Source of the DNA: Chitinophagaceae bacterium
Lineage (GTDB): Bacteria; Bacteroidota; Bacteroidia; Cytophagales; Cytophagaceae
Direction of reading: 5' to 3'
Assembly: GCA_028288365.1 (NCBI GenBank)
Contig: JAQBNU010000063.1
Coordinates: 1-64,000, forward strand
Length of the DNA stretch: 64,000 nucleotides
Below the pieces are notes generated by a model. That model was not told the DNA's origin and did no database searches. It saw only the letters and a list, made by a program, of their open reading frames with translations. Shown one piece after another: positions 51,540 through 58,344 of the stretch (its first letter is position 1; the number at the start of each line of letters is the position of its first letter). The translations under genes were made by a program, and so were the position numbers.

Positions 51540-52103
51540 TTATTCGTTCACTCTTGCGATTTTTGTCCTAAAACAAAAAAATGATGAATGATCATTGATG
51601 GGTTCAAAAGAGTAATCTAATTTTTGTCCGGACTTTCTTGCGATGTCTACAAAACCCAAACCAGCTCCCCCCTTCTCTGACAATTGCGCATTCATTAACA
51701 TCTCTTTGTATAAGTTTTTCAATCCTTCTTTATCGAGTGAATTGATTTGGCTAAGTTTTTCTTCCAAGGCAGGAATGAAAGAATTTTCAATGGCATTGCC
51801 AGAAACAATGCTGTAGTACTCACTGTCTTTGGCAATCATAAAAATGGCGCTGTTCCACAGTTTATCTTCCGCTACCTTATCGGTATGCTTGCAGATGTTT
51901 TGTAAACATTCGACCATGACATTGAATACTTTTTTCTTGGTACTGGATTCTTCTTCCATGTACTCCAGATTGCGCTCTGCCATGGATAACACGGACTTGG
52001 TGATCTCTTGTGTAAATTCACCTTCATACACTAAAATAAGACTGTTGTCTACCATCGTTTTGTGCAATTGATAGACATACTTCATGCTGCTCGTTTTACT
52101 CAT
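51540..52103 (-). CDS. siaB: SiaB family protein kinase
   Basis: The protein is 187 aa with a GHKL-like ATPase core of the SiaB family. The helix VFNVMVECLQNICKH carries the N-box Glu and Asn. A glycine-rich loop reads EKGGAGLGFVDIARKSG. The C-terminal strands (YSFEPINDHSSFFCFRTKI) close the fold. Known relatives phosphorylate SiaC. I chose ATG 52103 (MSKTSSMKY), as the frame upstream has no family resemblance; an in-frame ATG at 52085 is the alternative. It is first gene of the cluster, with about 280 bases of upstream DNA shared with the divergent engB. Confidence 0.85.
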   Translation of the reverse strand: MSKTSSMKYVYQLHKTMVDNSLILVYEGEFTQEITKSVLSMAERNLEYMEEESSTKKKVFNVMVECLQNICKHTDKVAEDKLWNSAIFMIAKDSEYYSIVSGNAIENSFIPALEEKLSQINSLDKEGLKNLYKEMLMNAQLSEKGGAGLGFVDIARKSGQKLDYSFEPINDHSSFFCFRTKIARVNE

Positions 52104-52380
52104 TCTCGTATCAACTATAAGCTCGTTTTGTAAAAAAAATTCCCCAACTTCTCTGATTACTATAACCTTTAACGACAGGAAAAACGAAAGGTTATGCGTA
52201 TGATTTGTGTTGCTACACGCAAGCCAATGCTGGTGCATGAAAGTAACAGGAGAAATCAAAGAATATTAGTGCATGTAAATGTTTTAATTTGAGATGAATT
52301 TGTCGTAATTGTACAACTCTTCTCCATTCTGTTTTGCGGAAGCGTATTATAAGATAAGGCAAAAAAAAATCATATACCTC

Positions 52381-52992
52381 ATGCCAGGCCAATTACCCTC
52401 CTTGTTCATAGGAAGTTATCCCGTATTCACGAAATGTCCCGAAAGCAGGATGCCTGAATTTGCATTCATCGGTAGATCCAATGTGGGGAAATCTTCTTTG
52501 ATCAATAACCTAACAGGATATAAGCAACTGGCAAAGACTTCTTCCACTCCAGGAAAGACTCAATTGATCAATTTGTTTGAAGTCAGCAAGTCCTGGATCC
52601 TGGCGGATTTGCCGGGTTATGGATTTGCAAAGGTTTCTAAAACCAGTCGTGAGAAGTGGGATAAAATGACGAAGGATTATTTGCTCAACAGGCCAAACCT
52701 GGCGATGGTCATGCTCCTGGTAGATGCTAGAATTCCTCCGCAAAAATCAGATATAGAATTCATCAATTGGTTGGGGCAAAACGGACTTTCTTTTTCTCTT
52801 GCTTTTACGAAAGCGGATAAGCAATCTAAAAATGCAACGGAAAAATTGTTGGCAGAATATTGGAAAGTACTCAAAGAATCATGGGAAGTGTTTCCTTCTC
52901 ATATTATAACTTCTTCTGTGTCAGGAATGGGCAGAGATGAATTAATTGAATTGATTGAAATTGCTTGCTCCAATTATATGGAACAACAATAA
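52381..52992 (+). CDS. engB: ribosome biogenesis GTPase YihA/YsxC
   Basis: An essential small GTPase needed for late 50S assembly. The protein is 203 aa. G1 is GRSNVGKSSLIN, the switch I region STPGKTQLIN carries the G2 Thr, G3 is ADLPGYGFAK, and G4 reads TKADK. I chose ATG 52381 (MPGQLPSLFIGSYP) because the longer upstream frame adds an unrelated 24 residues. It is divergent from siaB and unlinked in function to it. Confidence 0.95.
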   Translation: MPGQLPSLFIGSYPVFTKCPESRMPEFAFIGRSNVGKSSLINNLTGYKQLAKTSSTPGKTQLINLFEVSKSWILADLPGYGFAKVSKTSREKWDKMTKDYLLNRPNLAMVMLLVDARIPPQKSDIEFINWLGQNGLSFSLAFTKADKQSKNATEKLLAEYWKVLKESWEVFPSHIITSSVSGMGRDELIELIEIACSNYMEQQ

Positions 52993-53048
52993 ATTTGAGT
53001 ATATTTTCTTAATGTCTTATTATTGTAACCTGTAAACCACTTTGTATT

Positions 53049-53426
53049 ATGAAAAATATCATTCTTCTCTTTGCACTTGCTTTCGTAGTGAGTTTTCAGG
53101 TAGCAGCTCAGAACGGTCCTAATTATGGACCACCAGATGGAAAAGTAGTACCCGTAGCTGAATATTATGAAGGAGGAAAAGATGCCATGTACAAATTCAT
53201 CGCAGCCAATATTACCTATCCGGTAAACGCAAAGCGCAATCGTATACAAGGCGAAGTCATCATCAGTCTGGATTTGGCAGCCGATGGTAAAATAGTCGCT
53301 GCGAAAGTAGTTAAAAACGTTGGCGGAGGTTGCGGAGACGAAGCGCTTAGAGTAGCGAAGATCATGAAGTTTAAAGCCTCTGGTTACAGCACCAGACAAA
53401 ATCTGTCTATTTATTACAGACTATAA
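53049..53426 (+). CDS. secreted protein made of a TonB C-terminal domain
   Basis: The protein is 125 aa: a signal peptide (1-20, ending VAAQ) and, almost directly, a TonB_C fold (about 38-125; GGKDAMYKFIAANITYPVNA, GEVIISLDLAADGKIV, VVKNVGGGCGDEALRVAKIM). It has no TM anchor staying in the inner membrane and no Pro-rich spacer, so it cannot transmit energy like TonB itself. Free TonB_C proteins of this kind are common in Bacteroidota and have no agreed function. It lies between engB and the DUF5606 gene, with 56 and 41 bases to its neighbours. Confidence 0.82.
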   Translation: MKNIILLFALAFVVSFQVAAQNGPNYGPPDGKVVPVAEYYEGGKDAMYKFIAANITYPVNAKRNRIQGEVIISLDLAADGKIVAAKVVKNVGGGCGDEALRVAKIMKFKASGYSTRQNLSIYYRL

Positions 53427-53467
53427 CATAACAACGTATTCACAACATCATAAATACATTTATTTTC

Positions 53468-53977
53468 ATGGAATTAAGAGAAATTGCAGCAGTTACAGGA
53501 CGTGGTGGCCTTTTCAAGATTGTACAACCTACACGCACAGGAGTAATTCTGGAAAGCATTGACAGCAATGCCACACGATTGGTAGCCAATGGTAACGACC
53601 GTGTATCCATCTTGAATGAGATTTCTATTTACACGACTGATGCAGACGGGTCAAAACCATTAGAGACCGTTTTACATGCGATCACCGCAACGTTTAACGG
53701 CAACTTACCTGTTAATCCTAAATCTAATAATGACGAGCTAAGAGCTTTTATGAGCAAAGCGTTGCCTGAATACGATGAAAACCGCGTGTATGTATCGGAT
53801 ATCAAAAAATTAGTTTCATGGTACACTATCCTTCACACTGCCTATCCTGAATTATTGTCAGAGCAAAAAGAAGTGAAAGAAACTAAAAAAGAAAAAGCAG
53901 AAAAAACTACGGAAGAAGAACCCGCTGAAAAACCCGCTGCTAAGAAAAAAGCTGCTGCTAAGAAAGCTGCTAAATAA
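53468..53977 (+). CDS. DUF5606 family protein with basic tail
   Basis: The protein is 169 aa. A folded N-terminal part of about 125 residues (ELREIAAVTGRGGLFKIV, RLVANGNDRVSILNEISIY, DENRVYVSDIKKLVSWYTI) is conserved in Bacteroidota without known activity. The last 40 residues are low-complexity Lys, Ala and Glu, ending KKAAAKKAAK like the tail of histone H1-type proteins. A basic tail suggests nucleic-acid contact, which is inference. A strong terminator follows the stop codon. Confidence 0.8.
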   Translation: MELREIAAVTGRGGLFKIVQPTRTGVILESIDSNATRLVANGNDRVSILNEISIYTTDADGSKPLETVLHAITATFNGNLPVNPKSNNDELRAFMSKALPEYDENRVYVSDIKKLVSWYTILHTAYPELLSEQKEVKETKKEKAEKTTEEEPAEKPAAKKKAAAKKAAK

Positions 53978-53982
53978 TAAAT

Positions 53983-54009
53983 AAAAAAGGAGCTTAGTGC
54001 TCCTTTTTT
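53983..54009. terminator. bidirectional terminator
   Basis: AAAAAAGGAGC (53983-53993) pairs perfectly with 53999-54009 across a five-base loop. It serves the DUF5606 gene on the plus strand and overlaps the stop of the convergent barrel gene. Confidence 0.85.
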
Positions 54010-54637
54010 ATTTATTATTTTTTTCTCCGGTCAGGTACAAACGCAATCCTACCGTAATCAGGTTATGATACATTGCTCTCTCACCTGTTGCATGACTATT
54101 AAACCTGACCAAAGAATACTGGTAACGCATCAGGAGTGAAATATTATCTGCAGGAAAAAACTCCACAGCCGGAGCTATTAAAAAATTTACTGCATCGTCT
54201 TTTTGATACGGTGCCTGATAACCCAATCCTCCGTCTATTTTATCATTGAGCAAAACAGAAGGCGTAATACCTGCCTGAAAACGAAAACGAGGATGCACCT
54301 TACAAGACAATACCAATGGAATATCCATGTAGTCCATTTTCCACTTTAAATAAATGAGAGAATCTTTAGACGTACTTCTACTGCCTTTCTCCATGAATTC
54401 AATTCCCAACAACACAGACCAACGTTTATTGATTACTCTTTCTACTCCAATGCCAAGCATCCATCCCGGTTTATGAAAACCACTCAAACGATCTCCATCG
54501 ATCTGACAAGCATTCGCACCTGCGGTAATGATTCCTTTAAACGATTGTGCATTCACTTCGTTGAGAAACAAAAATGCGCATGTCACGAAAAAAAAGAGTA
54601 GTTTAAAAGTACTGTTGATGAATTGTTTTCTATACAT
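54008..54637 (-). CDS. outer-membrane beta-barrel protein (PorT-fold type)
   Basis: The protein is 209 aa. I chose ATG 54637 (MYRKQFINSTFKLLFFF), which begins with a signal peptide ending NEVNAQ; an upstream start would bury it. The mature part looks like an eight-stranded barrel (GIGVERVINKRWSVLLGIEF, YMDIPLVLSCKVHPRFRF, ISLLMRYQYSLVRFN) ending in an aromatic-poor strand RLYLTG. It resembles the PorT/outer-membrane beta-barrel family but lacks the genomic context of PorT. It is divergent from the small gene at 54655, whose start is 17 bases away. Confidence 0.75.
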   Translation of the reverse strand: MYRKQFINSTFKLLFFFVTCAFLFLNEVNAQSFKGIITAGANACQIDGDRLSGFHKPGWMLGIGVERVINKRWSVLLGIEFMEKGSRSTSKDSLIYLKWKMDYMDIPLVLSCKVHPRFRFQAGITPSVLLNDKIDGGLGYQAPYQKDDAVNFLIAPAVEFFPADNISLLMRYQYSLVRFNSHATGERAMYHNLITVGLRLYLTGEKNNK

Positions 54638-54654
54638 GATAAAGTATATATAAT

Positions 54655-54936
54655 ATGAATGACTTTTTTTTAGCACTGAACGATTTAGAAAAAACAAATT
54701 CGTGGAACGATGATCATGCTTACGATTTTATTCATCGTGGTATTTCTAAATTAATGTCGAGAGATGTGCAGTTACTTTTTCAATTGCTTTATCGAATTGA
54801 TGTGAAAGAAAGTTTAGTAAAAGAAATCTTTCAAGACTCCACCCAACAAGATGATCTTATACATAAACTGACGCTACTCGTTATTGCACGATTGAAACAG
54901 AAAGCAGAAATCAGACGCAACTATTCTTCGCAGTAA
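54655..54936 (+). CDS. small conserved-looking helical protein
   Basis: The protein is 93 aa: helical, slightly acidic at the start (MNDFFLALNDLEKTN) and basic at the end (ARLKQKAEIRRNYSSQ). No family is recognised. Its reality is supported by a start 17 bases from the divergent barrel gene and an end that overlaps the convergent phosphatase gene by 16 bases, with an open frame fully used in between. Function unknown. Confidence 0.6.
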   Translation: MNDFFLALNDLEKTNSWNDDHAYDFIHRGISKLMSRDVQLLFQLLYRIDVKESLVKEIFQDSTQQDDLIHKLTLLVIARLKQKAEIRRNYSSQ

Positions 54937-55415
54937 CCCATGTTTGATTTTATTTTTTCTAACACATGATCAAGTAATCCGTTGGCGGAGCGGTATAACA
55001 TATCATAGACTTCTTCAAATCCTTCCACACCGCCATAATAGGGATCCGGAACATTCAGGTCGTTCTTTGCTAACGGATCAAAAGAACGCATCAAATGCAA
55101 GTGATCGTGTGGCGCTATTTTTTTTAATGCTTCATAATTATTCAGATCCATCGCTAGGATGTAATCGAATGTTTCAAAATCCTGTGGCTTCACCTGACGT
55201 GCTTTGTGATGCAATGTGATTCCTTTAGCCAGACAAGTACTCTGCGCCCTTGGATCAGGATCACTTCCTATATGGTATGCACCTGTGCCCGCAGAATCTA
55301 ATTCAATAGATTGGATTAATCCTCTTTCTTTCACCAAATGCGCCAGAATACCTTCAGCCATGGGCGAGCGGCAGATATTACCTAAACAAACTAAGAGTAT
55401 TCGTTGTAAAACCAT
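54921..55415 (-). CDS. low-molecular-weight protein tyrosine phosphatase
   Basis: Removes phosphate from tyrosine, often of polysaccharide-export kinases (Wzb-like), or arsenate in related reductases. The protein is 164 aa. The P-loop VCLGNICRSPMAEG gives Cys10 and Arg16 (CX5R), and the general-acid loop is NVPDPYYGG with its Asp. There are no extra Cys for arsenate reduction next to the loop, favouring the phosphatase. No capsule kinase is adjacent. Confidence 0.93.
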   Translation of the reverse strand: MVLQRILLVCLGNICRSPMAEGILAHLVKERGLIQSIELDSAGTGAYHIGSDPDPRAQSTCLAKGITLHHKARQVKPQDFETFDYILAMDLNNYEALKKIAPHDHLHLMRSFDPLAKNDLNVPDPYYGGVEGFEEVYDMLYRSANGLLDHVLEKIKSNMGYCEE

Positions 55416-55548
55416 GATTTAAAATAAACTCTATTTATACTTTGTACGTATATGAACTACAAGTAAAAAATATATTAAAACTTTCTCCCAAAAGACGTTT
55501 ACCATTTTTTACTTTTTTGTATCTACTTTCAAAGCTATTGTTTCTAAC

Positions 55549-55749
55549 ATGAAAAATAACTCTACAGGTAACAAACCATTTATTTTAAAAATTTCTCTTC
55601 TTTACTTATGCCTTTTTCTTTCTGTATGGATAGGCAAAAGTCACGAATCGATCTCTACGGTGTTTAATTACATTTCCAAAGCGACTGTAGTAGATTCCGC
55701 TCCTATGTTGGTGCAAATGCTGAATAAATGGTATTTTATCACGTTTTAG
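55549..55749 (+). CDS. possible small membrane protein
   Basis: The frame has 66 codons: a basic start, one hydrophobic helix (ISLLYLCLFLSVWIG) and a short tail. No family is recognised. The hydrophobic segment after a charged start supports a real gene, but a short frame in AT-rich DNA can arise by chance. Confidence 0.35.
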   Translation: MKNNSTGNKPFILKISLLYLCLFLSVWIGKSHESISTVFNYISKATVVDSAPMLVQMLNKWYFITF

Positions 55750-55810
55750 TTAGTTCTGAGATAAATAAGCTCATTTGATTGACTCTTCGGAGTTTTTTTT
55801 AGACCTTTAT

Positions 55811-55828
55811 GTAATAATAATTATCATC
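55811..55828. promoter_or_regulatory. candidate PerR/Fur-type operator
   Basis: GTAATAATAATTATCATC is a near-palindrome rich in ATAAT/ATTAT like PerR and Fur boxes. It lies 53 bases before the regulator's TTG start, where auto-regulation would be expected. Confidence 0.45.
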
Positions 55829-55880
55829 TACTAATAGTTACTACCAAAATAAACTTCTTATTAAAACAACCTGGGAAATA

Positions 55881-56300
55881 TTGGCCGAAAAGGGATTGAA
55901 AGCGACCACGCAACGCATTGTCATTTACGATGCCTTGATGAGCGATTGCAGTCACCCGACAGCGGAAACTATTCATGAGCTCATTAAAATCTCACATCCT
56001 ACCATTTCTCTTGCCACTGTTTACAAAACGCTTGAGACCTTTGTGGAATATCAGCTGGCACAAAAAGTATCTACAGTAGAAGGTACTTATCGCTACGATG
56101 GAAAGACAGAAGAACATCACCACATCGTGATCGATGAGACCAATGAAATCATAGACTTTGATGATGAACAAATCAAAGCGTTGATGAAAGCACACCTGGC
56201 GCAAAAGAATATTGAGAATCTTGAAATCACAGACATTTCGATCCAGATACGAGGTCGAAAAATAGACGCAAACAAAACAATCACTATCAATAAGTTTTAA
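55881..56300 (+). CDS. perR: Fur-family peroxide regulator, PerR-like, lacking the structural zinc site
   Basis: A metal-dependent repressor of 139 aa. The winged helix is KATTQRIVIYDALM and HPTISLATVYKTLE (recognition helix). The five regulatory-metal ligands of Bacillus PerR (His37, Asp85, His91, His93, Asp104) correspond exactly, with a constant offset of 12, to His25, Asp73, His79, His81 and Asp92. Asp rather than Glu at position 92 favours PerR over Fur. The four structural zinc cysteines are replaced by Ile84, Thr87, Arg124 and Lys127. The start is a TTG; the open frame continues upstream to 55821 without ATG, so a rare start (for example ATT at 55860) is possible. The peroxiredoxin gene follows after 20 bases. 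Confidence 0.85.
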   Translation: MAEKGLKATTQRIVIYDALMSDCSHPTAETIHELIKISHPTISLATVYKTLETFVEYQLAQKVSTVEGTYRYDGKTEEHHHIVIDETNEIIDFDDEQIKALMKAHLAQKNIENLEITDISIQIRGRKIDANKTITINKF

Positions 56301-56320
56301 CTCCCTAAATCAATTTCACT

Positions 56321-56947
56321 ATGGCTCTTGTAGGTAAAAAAGCCCCTTCATTCATTGCACCGGCAGTGGTAAATGGCAATCAAATCGTTGAAGATTTCTC
56401 TTTGGATCAATTTCTTGGAAAGAAATACGTAGTCTTTTTCTTCTATCCAAAAGATTTCACGTTTGTATGTCCAACCGAACTGGTTGCATTTCAAGAACGT
56501 CTAAAAGCGTTTGAAGCATTGAACACTGCGGTGATCGGATGCTCTACTGATACTGAAAATTCTCACTTGGCTTGGTTGACACTTCCTGCTAATAAAGGCG
56601 GTATCGAAGGTGTTACTTATCCAATCGTTGCTGACGTCACCAAAACCATCGCCGCAAACTTCGGTGTATTGGGCGGAGAATACGATGTAGATGATAATGG
56701 TCTTCTCATCTTCAAAGGAAATGCAATCGCTTTCCGTGGTACATTCTTAATCGACAAACAAGGTGTAGTGCGTCACGAAGTGATCAACGATCTTCCATTG
56801 GGACGTAACATTGACGAAGCGGTGAGAATGGTAGAAGCCTTGCAACACGTGGAAGAACACGGCGAAGTTTGTCCTGCAGACTGGAATCAAAAAAAGAAAG
56901 CCATCAAAGCTACATTGGAAAGTGTAGGAGAATACATGGCGAAGTAA
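56321..56947 (+). CDS. typical 2-Cys peroxiredoxin
   Basis: Reduces hydrogen peroxide and organic peroxides. The protein is 208 aa. The peroxidatic Cys50 lies in FTFVCPTEL and the resolving Cys184 in GEVCPADW, the two-Cys (AhpC/Prx1) arrangement. It directly follows the PerR-like regulator, which very likely controls it. The conserved Pro and Thr of the active site (PTEL) and an Arg (FRGTFLID) are present. A good terminator follows. Confidence 0.95.
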   Translation: MALVGKKAPSFIAPAVVNGNQIVEDFSLDQFLGKKYVVFFFYPKDFTFVCPTELVAFQERLKAFEALNTAVIGCSTDTENSHLAWLTLPANKGGIEGVTYPIVADVTKTIAANFGVLGGEYDVDDNGLLIFKGNAIAFRGTFLIDKQGVVRHEVINDLPLGRNIDEAVRMVEALQHVEEHGEVCPADWNQKKKAIKATLESVGEYMAK

Positions 56948-56963
56948 TTCTTCTTTATCAAAT

Positions 56964-56994
56964 AAAAAGGCCGCACTCATTGTGTGGCCTTTTT
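56964..56994 (+). terminator. terminator of the peroxiredoxin gene
   Basis: AAAAAGGCCGCAC (56964-56976) pairs with 56982-56994 (one G-T pair, five-base loop), 16 bases after the stop. Confidence 0.85.
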
Positions 56995-57016
56995 TATTTC
57001 CGTTAACTCTGATTAT

Positions 57017-58258
57017 CTATTGTCCACTCTCTTCTATATAATCCAAATCTTTATCAAACGTTTCGTCTAATTGAGATAAGGAATAAAAAGAAATCAAAAT
57101 CAATGCAGCACTCATCACATAACTCGCCCAGAAGATACCGTGTTTGGATGCCATGTAATCGAAGGCCAATGCAATTACTACCAATGAACCTCTGATGAAA
57201 TTGGGAACCGTTGTTGCTACTGTAGCGCGTAAGTTGGTACCAAACTGTTCCGAGCCTACTGTAACAAACATCGCCCAGAAACCTACTGAAAATCCAAGCA
57301 TCGTTACCGCTGTATAAAATACAGTAGAAGAAACATGATGTAAGTTTAGGTATGTAATAATCATCGCTGCACACAGGATGTAAAAAATAACAAACACTTT
57401 TTTCCTACTTTGCAACCATTGGCTCACTCCTCCGCTGGCTAAATCTCCAAATACCAAACCGCTGTAACATAACATCACACAAGTGCCTTGTTTTATTACA
57501 CCTACTACTCCTAATGTTTTAGCAATCTCCGGAGATCTGCCGATTAATATTCCAATCACAAACCAAACTGGTAAACCAATGAGTATACAGTTCAAATATT
57601 TTTTGAATAATCTTTTACTGCTAAAAAGAGAAAAGAAATTTCCTTTGCTGACGGCTGCTTGCTTGTGTACTTTTTCAAAAATACCAGATTCAAATACACC
57701 AATACGCAACAACAATAAAGAAAGGCCTAAACCACCACCAATTAAATAAGATATTTTCCAACCGATGTTACCCACCAATGCCGCCACCACAGCGCCTGTC
57801 ACACCGACAGATGCAACAACCATGGTTCCGTAGCCTCTGTATCTTTTATCCATGGATTCGGAGACCAATGTAATTCCAGCACCCAACTCACCAGCGAGAC
57901 CAAGCCCAGCAAAAAAACGACAAATGATATAACCGTTCATATCTGTAACAAAAGCATTCGCCACGTTGGCAATTGAATAGACAAAGATGGATCCGAACAA
58001 TACAGACAAGCGACCTTTTTTATCACCCAGAATGCCCCAGAAAATACCACCCAGCAGCATGCCGATCATTTGTACATTCAATAAAAACTGGAACTTCGCC
58101 AACACTTGATCGTCAGTAATGACCTCATGAAAAATAGCCTTAATGCTGTCTTTCCCTACAATCAAAAAAAGCACCAAGTCATACACATCCACAAAATAGC
58201 CCAGAGCGGCAACGATGACTGTTGCGTTGAATACATTCTTAAAAACTTTTTGTTCCAT
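57017..58258 (-). CDS. MFS transporter, metabolite:proton symporter type
   Basis: The protein is 413 aa with 12 predicted TM helices. It has the loop 2-3 motif of the major facilitator superfamily (GDKKGRLSVLFGS) and the TM4 segment CRFFAGLGLAGELGAGITLV, as in the ProP/KgtP/shikimate-type symporter family. A further YRGYGTMV loop motif supports this. The substrate (sugar acid, dicarboxylate or osmolyte) cannot be told. The first TM segment has acidic residues (YFVDVYDLVLF) usual in this family. It ends close to the convergent peroxiredoxin gene. Confidence 0.88.
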   Translation of the reverse strand: MEQKVFKNVFNATVIVAALGYFVDVYDLVLFLIVGKDSIKAIFHEVITDDQVLAKFQFLLNVQMIGMLLGGIFWGILGDKKGRLSVLFGSIFVYSIANVANAFVTDMNGYIICRFFAGLGLAGELGAGITLVSESMDKRYRGYGTMVVASVGVTGAVVAALVGNIGWKISYLIGGGLGLSLLLLRIGVFESGIFEKVHKQAAVSKGNFFSLFSSKRLFKKYLNCILIGLPVWFVIGILIGRSPEIAKTLGVVGVIKQGTCVMLCYSGLVFGDLASGGVSQWLQSRKKVFVIFYILCAAMIITYLNLHHVSSTVFYTAVTMLGFSVGFWAMFVTVGSEQFGTNLRATVATTVPNFIRGSLVVIALAFDYMASKHGIFWASYVMSAALILISFYSLSQLDETFDKDLDYIEESGQ

Positions 58259-58344
58259 AATCTATTATTAAACCAGTATTAAAATTAATAAAACTTAGTT
58301 ATTTATTAACTTAGTCCCTAAGAATTAATTCATTGTATCAACGC

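Larger units (their letters stand above)
55416..55880. other. intergenic region upstream of the PerR-like gene
   Basis: These 465 bases hold a possible small gene (55549-55749) and an AT-rich near-palindrome (55811-55828) that could be the operator of the PerR-like regulator. The remainder is AT-rich with no recognisable element. Confidence 0.5.

Noticed and set aside
52162-52195. Inverted repeat ATAACCTTT/AAAGGTTAT between siaB and engB
   Set aside because: Nine-base arms in an AT-rich gap; possibly an operator, but with no further support.
57006-57036. Possible decayed copy of the stop-codon repeat at the MFS gene end (CTGAT...GTCCACT)
   Set aside because: Only two short blocks match (5 and 7 bases); not enough to separate from chance, though the location fits.
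58285-58309. Inverted repeat TTAATAAA/TTTATTAA between the MFS and waaA genes
   Set aside because: Low-complexity AT sequence where such pairs arise often by chance.
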